Below are positions 1 to 12,066 of a stretch of DNA of 64,000 nt, piece after piece. Origin of the DNA: Marsupella aquatica (Eukaryota > Marchantiophyta); the NCBI GenBank assembly GCA_973895155.1, contig OZ316891.1, forward strand, positions 14,880,001-14,944,000, read 5' to 3'. The position numbers were made by a program, and so were the translations under genes. Under the pieces are notes generated by a model. That model was not told the DNA's origin. It saw only the letters and a list, made by a program, of their open reading frames with translations, and did no database searches. Each line of letters begins with the position of its first letter. Position 1 is the stretch's first letter.

Positions 1-1047
1 TGATGGCCATGCATCATTATATATTAGAGAATGAAGAGACAGTGGCTCCATGGTACAGGTACATAAACCCTAGAAACTCTCCTATCCTTAGGCATATGGA
101 TCATAATTATGTTGCCCCATTGTGTTTGTATATTCATGGTGGATCGTGCACTAATGTCTTCAGTGTTGTTGTTGCCATGCAGGATATATGATGCTACCAA
201 TGAGACTGTTACCAAACGAAGAGTGGATTTCCGGAAGGAGTGGATGAGGAAGCCTGCCAATCGAAGAAAACCAGTGGAATTTCCCGTAGACTGCCAAGAA
301 TTGCCATCTTTCAGGGAATGGTTTCAAACATTAGTCAATACCCATAATTTTGAGAAAGAGTCTGAGCGGTCATTACTATCTGCATACTCCACACCACCTA
401 GTTTGAAGGCACGACTGTATAGGGCATGTAGAGCCTATGGGCACCATTGGAGGACTATTCCATCCTTGGGGTGTTTGAGTGATTGTGATTCTGGTGCTTT
501 CAGCACTTTTGATTCTGGGATGGCTTCTACATTCACTGAGAAGCGAGTGGACAGGTCTGGTGCAACCATAGAAGAATCTGTACAGTATGTAGGGGCCTTG
601 ACAGATATCTTGGTACTGAATTATGGCAGCTTGAGGAAAGAGGTGATTCTTTTCAAAGGGAAATGGGCAGATCCATCATGGACTCCTAAATCCTCAGCCA
701 GTATGAGGTATACCAAGTCTGGTCTTTGGCAGGTGAATTTCCATAGAGAACTGGGTGTGTCCAAGAAAATGGATTACGTTTTCCCAAAGCAAGTGGAGCA
801 GGTTTTCTTCCACCCCAATGAGAAGGGGATAGCATGGAGAACAATCCTCCACAAAGAATCCAGGTCCACAAGGGTGTTAAGTGATTACACAGACGTTGAT
901 TTCCATGCTACAATGGAAAACAATGCCAAATTACACATCGAATTGGCTAAGGCCTGTAGGTCCAGAGAAAATCCAGGACCAAGTACTGGTCCCAAACGAG
1001 GCAGAGATGCAGAGGGATCTGCAAGAAAGGGCAGGCCTAAGCAGTGA
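1..1047 (+). CDS. CACTA (En/Spm) TNP2-like transposase, C-terminal part
   Basis: The 5' part lies off the window. Two exons are visible: 1-58 and 183-1047, with donor AG|GT at 58/59, acceptor AG at 181-182, and a phase-2 intron of 124 bp that keeps the frame. The first exon encodes HHYILENEETVAPWYR, matching the 'HxYxLxNxxEV' segment of plant TNP2 transposases. Further on, the stretch around VILFKGKWADPS, SGLWQVNF and PKQVEQVFFHP is the DUF4216 domain typical of the C-terminus of these proteins. The tail is basic (PKRGRDAEGSARKGRPKQ) and ends in TGA at 1047. TNP2 is the catalytic transposase that acts at the element ends. The frame is open throughout the visible part, so the gene is not obviously dead. 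The family call is from motif recognition, not from a search. Confidence 0.8.
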
Positions 1048-1476
1048 ATAGGTTTTAGCTAGGTGTGTGAAGTCCATAGATGGACTACATGTATGGACTA
1101 TTTATGAAATCAGACTAATGGTTTACCCATTTGTGCAGTTGGTGAATGCAGCCTGTGAAAGGAAGATTGCAAGGGTTGTCACATTCTGTGAATCCTTATG
1201 AGGAGGCCCGAAATCGGAACATAGAGCATAATGTCAGAATTATGCGTGATCTAGGACTGGGGCCAGACTGCAAGCTGATGTGTGTGTTGATATGTCTATT
1301 GCAAATTTGATTCAGTAGATGGAGTTGTCAGGTTCATGTTCTGTTTTCATATTCCAGATTGGTCTCATACTAGTATGGATCCTGTACATAAGTACTAGTG
1401 TTACGGTGTTGTAGATTCATTTTGCCTGTATGTTTGATCTGCATTGGTGTATGTTGATGATTGCTTTGTTCCTTAG

Positions 1477-4313
1477 AGGCCCAACCACACATGTACAACG
1501 AGAGAGAGGAAAGCCTGCTTTGGTGAAAGGTACTTCAACTGAAACATTGCCAAAGAGGAGGAGCTCTAGACTATCAGAAGTTACCAAGGTGAACATGGCA
1601 GAGTTTGGTGATGATGGCTATGGTTCTCCTTCTGAGTATGACACTGAGGATTCTGACATTGGAGGGTCAGAACCAGAGAGTGCACAACAAGTAATGCTTG
1701 AACTTCATCATCCTAATAGGAAGGGATCCTTGTCCCTTTTTCAAATTATATGTTGATATGCTTACGTTGTCCATGATGTAGGTACAGAAACAAAATCGTG
1801 GTCCTAAGAAGACTGGGCCTGGTGGAGGTGGGCTAGTGAGATGTTGGAAAGACCCAGACACTGGACTCTTATATGAAAGTGAGTGGATTGTACTGTTCTA
1901 CTTTTCAGGTGTGTTTGGAAGTTGATATTCTACTTGGAAATGAAATTAATTGAAGTGCTTTGGTGTTGTGTGTTTGTTTAGTGGTTCCATCAGCATCTGA
2001 AGGCAGATCAGGTCAATCTGATGTACTACATTCCAGAGGATCTTCAGGTAATACACAATCTGCTCGTCATGCATATGCAAGTACATTTGCTCAACTTTTC
2101 AATCATGTACATATTTTTTGATTGAATGCATGTGTGTGCATTGCAGGAGGGGCCTCTGAGATGCGCAGGGAACGAAGGCATGCTAAGAAGCAGTTTGATA
2201 ATACTGCCAAACAACGAAGGGATTGCGGAGAGGTGCCCAAACACATTAAAGTGAGTATTGTACTTGTTTGTAGATTTAGACAAATCTGATCCTCTCTGTT
2301 GTTGTGTGTATAAAACCTGGACTCTGCATAAATTCCAGAGTTATGATCTGACATTGTCTGTGAAATGCAGATTTATGACAATGATATTGATGATTCTGAT
2401 GACAACAAACAATACTGGCTGGAGGAACTTCGTGGCAACGTACTCAGAGTCTTTGATGTATCAAAGCCAAAATGGACTGATCATCCACAAGTTCATACAA
2501 CCACAGTGTGGAATAACATGGCAGCTGAGTGGGAGTATGTGGGTGGGGAATTTATTAACACCAAATTCCAGAGTCATTGTCGTGGCATATTGAAGAGAGA
2601 GCGCCATAAAATGCATGTTTATTGGAAGAAAGTTTGCAATGAGGATCCAACCAAACCTGGGCCATCTGGTGTTGATCCAAAGAAATGGGCAGCTTTGGTA
2701 TCTCATTTTACCAGTCCAGCATTGATATCTTTGAGTAAACAGATGACTGATAAAAGAGCACGAGTGCAAGATACCTCTCACTTTGGAAGGGGAGGGCATG
2801 CTGCAGCAGCAAAGAGAATGGTAAATTGTCTATCATTTTCACTATCAATTCTGTCTTGTTTGTGAATCTTGATGAAAACAAACTCTGTGATTTCTCATTC
2901 ATTGTGTGTTTGAACAGAAGCAGAAGAGAGGATGAAGCCCAGGTATATCTGACCTGAAAGAAAACCATGGTAGTCAGGGTTCATTGCCAAAGGTGACAAT
3001 GAGCCCATCATTGGCAAGTGCAGAAGGTCAGACTGGTAGTTTTGTGGGAGCAAAGGTGAGCCCATCATTGGCAAGTGGGGAGGGTAAAAGTGCTAGCTTA
3101 CTGGGGCAAGGAAACAGACATGGATCAGCTGTGAGTATTGTCATACCAATTTGATTTGTACATCATTCTCCATTTGACAGAGCCAGTGTTGTGTCGTTTG
3201 TAAGTTTGACAGTGAGACTGTTGTGTTGGTTTGTGGTTCATTTACAGACCCCACATTCAAAAGAAGAGATCATTGCCATTGGGGCTGTGAAATTGGATGT
3301 CGCTGAGTTGAAAGGCACTGTGAGGGAGTTGACAAACATGATGACTACGTGGATGGCACATCACCCCAGTAATGCACAAGTTCCAACAGTTGTGCCTAGT
3401 CACAGTAAGTTGACTACAACTACCAAACAAGGTAGTAGAAAGCGATCTCTTACTTTTTCAGGCGATAATGAAGGTAAAATTCTCTATCATGTATACACTG
3501 TCCATTCAATGTAATTATTGTGATGTGTATATGTCATTGCATGTTTATAATGTTCTTGCATGTTTTTAGTGTGATTATATGTTGCTGGTGTATACATGTT
3601 TGTTTATGCATTTCTTTTGTGTGTGTTTTATGACAGCATCTTTAGGGGAGCCTCCTGTGTCGCAGGGAAGACCAACTGACATAGCTAACAGTACTCTAAA
3701 GCAAACTGAATTGGAAGTGAACCTTTTGCCATCTAAGTTGCCCAAAGAAGCCATTTCAGATGCCTTTCAGTTGCCAGAGGATAAGTAGACTCAGTTGACA
3801 CCAGATGTAACCCCAGAATCATCTGAGTTGCCAAAAGAAACTCCCATTCCAAGTGAACAGGATGACACTCCATCAACTAGAAAGGGAAAGAAGAAAAGGA
3901 AGAAAGGATCCTCAGCAAATGCATCACCTGCACAGAAGAAACCAATGCAGTCTCCTAACCCCGTTGCAAAGGTAAATGTGTGTTTGATTTGAGTGTTCTT
4001 CTATCTTTCAATTTCTGTTTATTGCATTTTTAACAAAATGTGTTGTTCACAGTTTGCAAGAGGAGATTTGGTGAAGATGAAGAGCGTTGTGGACAATTCC
4101 ATGATAGTGGCAGAAGGTGAGGTGACAGGGCTGCCAGGAGAAGATAAGTTTCATTGTGCAGATTTTGAAAGCCCTTTCTTGCGAGTGCGTGTGATTGAAG
4201 TGTTTGTAGATGTGGCATTGCCATTTGCCAATTCAGGGGAGAACCAGTCTAAATTATCTGATGTGAAAGGGATGAATGCCCTATGGAACTCTAGATTGCT
4301 TAAGAAGCAATAG
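1477..4313 (+). CDS. CACTA second gene (TNP1-like, Transposase_24 family), multi-exon, probably decayed
   Basis: Likely exons are 1477-1690, 1782-1878, 1982-2047, 2147-2250, 2371-2820, then 3248-3473, 3637-3971 and 4053-4313. The first five join with consistent phases and GT/AG borders. Exon 2371-2820 carries the Ptta/En/Spm (Transposase_24) signature: WNNMAAEWEYVGGEF, KRERHKMHVYWKK and a serine/histidine end near GRGGHAAAAKRM. The last exon resembles the DUF8039-type C-terminus (VAEGEVTGLPGED, then VFVDVALPF). Continuity after 2820 is doubtful: exon 2918 onward meets stops in the expected phase. There is also an in-frame TAG at 3786-3788 inside exon 3637-3971. In CACTA elements this second protein helps bind subterminal repeats, which fits its place just before the repeat-rich end. 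The start codon was not fixed. Confidence 0.6.
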
Positions 4314-4639
4314 AAATAGCACTCTATCAAGAAACAATAGACATGATAGAATGACAACTCTGTTTTTCTATAAACATGCAGAGTGATTGGTATGTCAGGT
4401 TGTAACAATTGACAATCTAATATTATTGATGTCAATGTAATTTTGTTTCATAAATTTGCATTGAGTTCAATATTTACCGTGAGACTTATGAAGGTATCTT
4501 GTATGAATATCAATTGGATTTGTGATATATATCGAATGTTTCTTTAAGTTTTCATTTAGCAACTCTATTGAATGGCTTTGTAATATATGATTTTTGATTG
4601 ACATCAAGTTTTATCTATCATGATCACTTAAATTTGAAT

Positions 4640-5397
4640 TTCTCCAAATCATTGAATACTTCGTCTGAATGACTGGCTTGAATGACTAAATGACTGGCTA
4701 GAATGACTGATGTAATGGTCATTATTCACAACTATCTTTGTGACCAATATGACTCAACTCTGGTCATTAAAGACATAGACTAAATGATTCAAAGAATGAC
4801 ATATACAATGACCTTTCTCATGGTCATTATAAACAAGTCCACTATGACTCACTTTATGTCATTCAAGACATGTCATTAATGACTAATGTGTATCTTTACG
4901 TGTCTTCTCCCAATTGAACCACGTGTCTCAATATGACTTGTTTATACTATAGTCATTTTGGACACGTCCAAAATGACCCAAATATATTGCCAAATGGTGA
5001 ATCCTCTTTGAACCACGTGTCACTATTTGATTTGTTATATAATGTACGTCATTTTGGACTTGTCCAAAATGACCAATGTTATTTGTTTTTTTATTGCCAC
5101 GTGTCGTTGTGTGATTGGGTACGGGGACCATCGACGGTCAACGGCAATTGACCGTCGATGGTGATTTGTGTCGTCATTTTGGACCGTTCAACATTTATGA
5201 CCATATCATAAAAATGGTCATTTAGGATAGTATGAAATGACCACATGTTTTTAGCGTCATTTGTCCAAAAGGACCGTGACCAAAATGTCCGTTGTGACGT
5301 GTCTGGAAAGACGAGAACAATTGCATCATTGTTTTGTCAAAAAGACCTGATTAATAGTCATTGTTTCGGTCATAAAATACATTGTTTTCTACTAGTG
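4640..5397 (+). mobile_element. CACTA element right terminus with subterminal repeats
   Basis: The element ends at 5397 in TTTTCTACTAGTG, the reverse complement of a CACTAGTAGAAAA terminus, as expected for CACTA elements. Inside it, many short GTCATT / AATGAC motifs occur in both orientations, including palindromic pairs of GTCATTTTGGAC and GTCCAAAATGAC at about 4951-4978 and 5048-5073. Such arrays are the binding sites of the transposition proteins. The left terminus is outside the window, so the target duplication (normally 3 bp) cannot be checked. The coding genes at 1-4313 belong to the same element. Confidence 0.85.
5127..5162. repeat. Perfect hairpin inside the CACTA subterminal region
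   Basis: Two 15-bp arms (ACCATCGACGGTCAA and its exact complement) surround a 6-nt loop. It is GC-richer than its surroundings and differs from the GTCATT motifs. It may be a structural or protein-binding site of the transposon. Confidence 0.7.
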
Positions 5398-5398
5398 C

Positions 5399-5929
5399 TT
5401 CCTTCTCATGATTAGGTGGGGCCATGAGACATCCCAACAGGCAGAGAGCACTAATCGAGCACTGAAGGCTGAGCGACAAGAAGTTGCATTCAAACAATCA
5501 AATCTGATTTGGGATTACATGATGAAACACTACTATGAGAAGAGGGTGCCAGCAGAGTCCTTAGGTACACCATTTCCTCCAAATATCATGGCCATATTGA
5601 GGGACCAACATGAGACAGCTCTTCAACTTGTTGCAGATCCATCTAGCCCTACGAAGGTCAGAATTACTGATTCAAGTGGAAGACATTTTCTGGTCACTTT
5701 GGAGCCATTGAAAGAATGTTCTTGTGGTGATTGGCGGGATGTTGGTATTCCATGCACTCATGCTTGGAGAACTATAACTAGATTGCATCTTTGCCATTAC
5801 AATTTTGTTTCACACTTTTATTCCGTAGAGTCTTTCAAACAGACGTATAGTGGTAGTATTCCTGATACTTTGAAAGATGATCTACAGCCAGATTCATGGT
5901 GTGGTCCACCGTCCCACAGAGAAACCTAG
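5399..5929 (+). pseudogene. Mutator-like (MULE/FAR1-type) transposase C-terminal fragment interrupted by the CACTA element
   Basis: The reading frame is already open at the CACTA border (codons from 5399) and runs to a TAG at 5927-5929. It contains ETSQQAESTNRAL, the post-catalytic segment where MULE transposases read 'TSNxxESxN'. A SWIM zinc finger follows (ECSCGDWRDVGIPCTHAW; CxC...CxH), which MULE and FAR1-like proteins use for DNA contact. The rest of the transposase, including the DDE residues, would lie on the far side of the CACTA insertion, outside the window. The simplest reading is that the CACTA element inserted into this gene. Confidence 0.75.
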
Positions 5930-8117
5930 GCTGAGGTTCCCGGACGAGGATGGAGTGAGATGGAGTGAGGTCACGATGCAGGCTACATGCACCTCTTGCT
6001 TCCTTGAAAGTTTGTATTCATTTAAGTGAAGGAATGGTTTGCAGTTTGCCGGTCAGATTTGGCTGTACTTCATTACTAGACGAATATAGCTTGTGGACTC
6101 CCTTAAGTACCAAGTTCCTTTGTAACAATTGAATATAATGTATGTACTGCGAGTATGAACTAAACCAGAATGCTAAAGATGACAAGCATGAGAGACGGTT
6201 GACATTTCACACTGCAATATATAGAGGCCAGTGCCATTTAGGCTATCCACGATCAGACATATATACAATGAGTAATAGTGCTTATATTTAGACAAGTTCA
6301 AAAACATATTGGGACACGAATCCGTGATCGTGTCACTAAGTGAAGCTAAGCAGTAAAAGAGACACTGCACTAGACAGTATCGTAAGTCTCCTTCAAGCCA
6401 GAGAAGCCACTCTAATACCAAAAATCTGGCTGAAGTCTATAAGGACAACTTAGGTACTGACAAGTTTTTCTGATAGCTAAACTGCAGATCCTCAAAAGTG
6501 AAGTCCCTGGCTGGAAGACTACTTATCATACACCTTAAAGCTCCCTGGCTGCTCATGGAAATAATGCACACCTACTAGATTGGAAATTGTAAGTTTCCAA
6601 TCATCAACATTATGAGGCAGTCACTTGTAAGTGCCATCGACAACAAATCTTTTCTTGCCAACAATAGTCTCCAAATAGAACAACTCTGTTATGAGGAGAC
6701 AGTCAGCCTCCTCTTGAAAACAGTAGCAAAGGTCTCCATCTCAAAATGCCTTCCCTTCCGGTGCAATCTCCTTCGGATTCCCAATTTGGATTTTCTGCTG
6801 TTGACCGATTTGACAATCATCAAATCGGAAAACATATGTCCTCCCAATGTTGTCACTGTCCTTCACTGCCCAAAACTCAAATGGAGTAGGGTGTACCCAG
6901 GCCCTGTTCATGTCCGATTGGCCTCTACAAGCTTCCATTTCCACATTGGATTGGCAATAAATGTGTGATACTCTTGTATGTACTCTGCCATAGCTAGAGA
7001 AGTGAAACAAGAGGATTCAACAAAATTGGACATTGGAACTCTGAAAAGGAACCATACAAAAAACATTAGGGGTCCAACAATTATGACATTTCACACTGCA
7101 AGATGCAGAGAGTGCACGTCTTGCAGAATTAATGTGTCATCGATCATCAATCAAATTGATTTAACTCAAGTTGGGCGTAGCTAGAATACCTATCCCACAA
7201 AGGCCTGAAAGCAGGCTCAATCCGTTTTTGCAATGAAGTGATAGTCTCTTTCACCGGATTGTAAACTTAACCTTAGCAAGCTTGCCCCACGGTCTTGAAG
7301 ATGCAGTTGCCATTGTTTTACTGCAAATTACATGAACTGGAATCGCTCAGTTTTCAGAGACTACATTGCAAAAATGATTGATTCAATTCAATCCTACACT
7401 AGACATACAAAGGCTTACGTACAGAGAATACAATGTTCTGAACTTTTTTAACCGAAGTCCACAAAAAGCTGCGTTGATGGTTGTGATCATGCTGTTGGCT
7501 TTGACACTTCACCTTCGGCAGTGAGTCTAAGCTTCATTATGTGATTATTTGGTGGCCACAAACTAAGGTTCGATGATGAAACAACAACTTTCGCTTCTGT
7601 AGCAAGAACAACATATGGCAAACAGGGGCGCTGCGAAGATAGTTCATAGTGCAATGAAGTAAATATGCAAACACAGCAAAGTACCACAGTGTGCAAAACT
7701 TTGCCCTCGACTCCGCTGCCTGCGACTGTAGATGTGCACGGGGAATCGATGGATGAGCTTCGCCTTTGCCAACGCAACTCCGCTGCCTGCAACTATCGAT
7801 GTGTGGAGAGTTGATGGATGACCTTCCCGTGTGGGGAGTTGATGGAGGAGTTGATAGATGAGCAGCCTTCGCCAATGCAACTCTGCTGCCCAGCTGACCT
7901 TTCAACGCACAAAGCAAACACGCACTTTCTTTCCCGCACAAAGCTGATCGACAAATGCGCACTTTCCCGTACATGGACTACAGCAGGCCCTATATTGGAA
8001 GGTTCACATAGTGGTTTCAAACTGCGATGGTTCAGTAGTCAGGGGACGGATAGTTGTAACGGAATGCACAGGGGGGAAACACGTGTCCTCCCCAGGATGA
8101 AGACTAACCCGGGTTAA
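5930..8117. other. Intergenic, no supported gene
   Basis: No convincing gene was found. A minus-strand frame at 6741-7010 is the most protein-like piece but matches no family I recognise and has no clear start or partner exon. 7690-7880 contains imperfect direct repeats around the motifs CTCCGCTGCCTGC and GATGGATGA, about 65-75 bp apart. Several short frames on both strands overlap there and look like by-products of the repeat. Confidence 0.5.
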
Positions 8118-9139
8118 CCTTGGTCCCAGTTTAGTTACGTCAATACAAAAACCATGGCACTATTACAAATAGTGTAAAAACCTTGGCAGTATTGTAATAA
8201 GCCACAACTTTAGTGGCAATGTAGTTAAAAGCTGTTACCCTTTATTATGTTACTTGGGGCAGATTTCTAGGTAATTTATTACATGTAAAAATCAATTTGT
8301 GTGAACAAATTAATGCTCCCTGGTAGCACCCCTTATCGTATTATTTTGGGCATATTTTAAAAAACCTTATTACATGTAAAAGTTTAATGCTTGATCTAAA
8401 TTGGGGCCTTTGTCACCTTAATTAAAAATAGTACATTACAAGCATGACACAATTGGGATTAAAAGGTACCTTCAGTAATTAAAGTATATACCAAAGCACT
8501 GTTTAGAGGCACTGTGTGCCATACTCCTCTGATAACAAGACCATAATACACTTTAAAGGCCAAGAAATTTTGATTTTTACTAATTTTACTGAAACTAGAG
8601 GAAAATTTTCATCCAAATCTTGACTATGCATTTCGCCATATAGCATGTTCATCTTATGTTCATCTCGGAACATGCTTCATTTTTTTTGTTTTTTTAGTGA
8701 ATGCAGATGATCTAAATTTTTGTGGCAAATGTAAACAGTACATTGACTAGTAAGATGTAAAATCTATGATATTGAAAAGTTGTGCACATAAGGTACAAGA
8801 GTAAAAAGTATAAATGTAAAGAAAAGTAATAATGAACAGGTAGAGATACTTATATACTTACCTTAGGTAATGATACTTAAATTAATTAAAATCCTAAATT
8901 TAAGACACAAAACTATGAGTAGAACTTAAAGACACAAGGAGTGCACTTTGTTTAGATCATTTCTTCTTCAGTCATGAGAATAAGTGCTAGAAATTCTGTG
9001 AGCTCTGTTCAAGGGTGGATGATGTTAAGTATAGGAAAGATTAAAAAATTTAGAGGGGTGCCAGAAGGATGATCTTAAGTATAGGAATGATTACAAAATT
9101 TAGAGGGGTGCCAGAATAAATTCAAAATCTAAACTATAC
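8118..9139. other. AT-rich intergenic stretch with a short tandem duplication
   Basis: No reading frame of note. At about 9016-9113 a unit of roughly 50 bp is present twice in tandem (shared words GGATGAT, TTAAGTATAGGAA and TTTAGAGGGGTGCCAGAA) with a few differences. Confidence 0.55.
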
Positions 9140-9725
9140 AAGGGATGCACCTTGGTACTTCTGGTACTCTTTCTACTTATTCACACAATGATTCATAGGA
9201 TCTGGCTGGAGCATTGCCAACACACTTTTCAAGCTAACTCTGCTTGGTTTCCGTTACATCTAATTCTCCATGGAGCTGCAGTCACTCTGCACGCTACGCT
9301 GCTTCAACGTATTAACAGTGTGAAAAAGCCTAGGTGGTTGAGTCAAACATTTAGTGACATCACTGATATGATTGACGGGGACCATGCTCTCCCCTTTGTC
9401 CCATTTTTGGGGAGTTTGACTTGCTGTTGACTGGGGGACAGCCAACTCCTTTTTTGGGAGGTGCTTTGTTTCAGGGCGCGCTCTTGCCTTCTGTTGGGTG
9501 GTCGGCCCTTGATCTTGTTTATCATCCTTTGTGTGGGGTGTTAGTGGTTTCCTTTGGGTGGATTTGACCCTTTCAGTGTGGTTCTTGTGTGCTTTGGCCG
9601 TTTTTGTTGTTTTTTGTGTGCCTTGCTGGTCTTCGCCACAGTGGCCTCTGGAATAAATGGGCACTCTGCTGCCCTTTTTATATAAAAAAAGAAAAAAAAA
9701 AGAAAAAAAGGGATGCACCTTGGTA
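9140..9725 (+). mobile_element. 5'-truncated non-LTR retroposon with 18-bp target-site duplication
   Basis: The direct repeat AAGGGATGCACCTTGGTA is present at 9140-9157 and again at 9708-9725. The 550 bp between them (9158-9707) ends in an A-rich tail (about 9680-9707, runs of A broken by G). This is the hallmark of target-primed reverse transcription. A frame to about 9430 ending ...GSLTCC may be the last part of a LINE ORF2, followed by a T/G-rich 3' UTR. No reverse transcriptase motif is present, so the parent element is inferred. It differs from the LINE at 42-47 kb, which lacks a poly-A tail. Confidence 0.8.
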
Positions 9726-10508
9726 AGACACATTGAATTAAAAATACATAAGAAAAGAAGTTTCAATACGGCAAAATACTGGAAGGTGGATTCACCATAT
9801 AGCAATTTCATATGCCCTGAAAATTCTCCATAAATGCCCTGAAAATTACAACCAGAGGAATTACAAAGGGCATTAAGTATGTAGCAGGTTCATCCTCAAA
9901 CTTGCTTAACTTTTTTTCCGTCTTACTTTACCAGGGCACTAGGGGCAATAATAGCCCCTCAACACTGTGACTAAAGCACTCCATTTTTGGGCAAATATTT
10001 GCAGACTTTGCCCTTGGACTTCGGCTTATCTTGCCTTCTAGCCTGGCTATTGTCGCGTCCAGGCACAATCCTCTCATACACTAAGAGCCAACTCGCATGT
10101 AAGTGAGCAAGGGATGAACACATGAACCCCCTCCAGTGCCAGGCCTAATGGCACAAGATGTGGACTTCCAAGGGCAAGGGCTGGAACCCCCTCCAGTTCC
10201 AGCCCTTTGAGGTCCTGGCCTTTGATTTCTTGGCAAACAAAAAGCAGTAGCATGTGGTTGCAGGCAACATATACTCCTTTCAAAAACTATCTACTTTTTG
10301 CCAATCATTTTGCATTGCCGAGGGCAGGTAAACTAAGGGCTGCTACATGCGTGTCGGTGCTGTATACTTTCAGACCATGGGGCCAGATCATGGGTTTTAG
10401 GCAGGGGCTGCTACATGCGAGTTGGCTCTAATACACACTCAGACCTTGGGTTTACACTGTCAGACCATGGGTTTAGGCAAAGGTGCAAGGGCTGCAAAAA
10501 TGAAGAGC
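9726..10508. other. Intergenic, short internal repeats only
   Basis: No gene is supported. Between 10120 and 10500, short words recur (CCCCTCCAGT..CCAG at two places; CAGACCATGG and GGGCTGCTACATGCG at two places each), suggesting small local duplications. Confidence 0.5.
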
Positions 10509-11671
10509 TACACTCTTTACAGTATTTAGTCTCACACACTCTAATTACTGTGAGGTTATATTTGAGGTAAGTGACGGTAATTAGGGTGTGTGACACTAAT
10601 ATGGTATGACACTAATTGTGGTCACAAGTCAAATAGTGTCACATGTACACTTAAGTTAAAACAATAGAATAGACTATAGTCAAAATTTGCTTATAAAAAA
10701 ATGAAAAATGTGCACAATATTTGATTACACTTTACAAAATTTACTACTGAGAAAACTTCAGAAACTTATAACTCTTTCCATATACTACTGAACATTGAGC
10801 AAACTTCAGACATTTATAACTCTTTTCACATAGCACAAAATTATAGTTTGAGGTACTCAACCACATTGAGCAAGCAAGATATGTTTGATTCACTTCTATC
10901 AATTATGAATAACATATGTTGTCTCACATAAGCTACAAATTAATATCCTGTTCACTCTCTTTCAACCTGTCCCCTGTGTCTCATCCTTGCAAGACAGCAT
11001 ACAGCCCCAAGAGAAGTGGGTTGAGTTGGCTCTTCACCTGGTTCACCAACTTCAGGAGCCACTTCAACAGTAGCATGAATATCAAGGCCAACTCGACTCC
11101 CTTCAAAATTCACTCGATACTATACTATGATATTTTGAAGCTCAGGTGTAAGTTGATCATAATGAGACGTAAAGTACAGAACGAACATTTCACAAGTTGC
11201 TTCAAGAAAAGAACAGACTCTTTCGATACACTTAAAAACATTTTGTGGGTCTTGCAGCAAGGAAAAGCCAAAGGAGACGCAGATTAATTACCAGTGACAT
11301 GTTGACATAATCTTGATTCTCTTTCCCTTACTCTAGCGAATCCAGCTATGATGGGCGATCCATATCCCGCCATGTTATCGCTCTGTTACTCTCCTTTCAC
11401 AAAGACTGACCAGCTAAAATACAAAGGAAATTTTCTAAAAACATACGCACAGAGAGATGTCATTGAAAGTCTGGATAACTTTGGAGTGAGTCTAGTTTAG
11501 GGTTACCACCAATTATATTGTTATCTCTAATTATCAATATTTAAATTTTTTTTTTTCTTTCAAAATTGAAGGTGAGGTAAATAGTGTCAGTTGGCTGAAA
11601 ATCAAGGGATACCCCTAATTAGTGTGTGTGACACTAATTGTTTCGTGAGACTAAATACTGTAAAGAGTGTA
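10509..11671. mobile_element. Terminal-inverted-repeat DNA element with TA target duplication
   Basis: The left end (10511-10535) CACTCTTTACAGTATTTAG.. is matched perfectly in reverse complement at 11645-11669, giving 25-bp inverted repeats. TA flanks both sides (10509-10510 and 11670-11671). Just inside both ends, AATTAGTGT/ACACTAATT words recur as subterminal repeats. The 1159-bp body codes for no transposase I can recognise. On the minus strand around 11000-11250 a broken frame with protein-like composition remains, possibly captured or ancestral coding sequence. TA duplication suggests a Tc1/mariner-like non-autonomous element, but the TIR does not match Stowaway consensus ends I know. 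Confidence 0.7.
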
Positions 11672-12066
11672 CATGCAACACACCTCTAAACCCAATCTCC
11701 AGAAGCGGCAAAAATAAGAAAAGTGGTGGATTGCACCATGCATTGAGGAACAAAATTGAGCTCAGGGTTTAACACTGCCGCTTTCTAAGGGTTCCTCGTT
11801 CTCACCTTGAGCCACCGCAATCAGACATTCACGTAGAGCAGCAGAAGCAGGCGGTGGAAAACGAAGCAAACGAGGGGGCCGAGACGGAATCGCTGATGAT
11901 TTAGAAATGGAAGAGTAGTAAACTCGATTCCTCACATGTCTCAGAGGAGTTTGATGATGAACGAGGGAACTGGGGAGTTGGACTTCGAGCAGGGGCTTGG
12001 CAGACGAAGACGAAGACATGGAGGAGCAGGTCGGAGGGAGTAGAGGCGGGTGAGAGAAGGGCAAAA

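Noticed and set aside
7537-7974. 145-codon minus-strand frame
   Set aside because: Made of the imperfect repeats in this region; overlaps three other frames and matches no family.
10916-11287. 123-codon plus-strand frame in the TIR element
   Set aside because: Composition is unlike a protein; the opposite strand looks more coding, and neither is complete.
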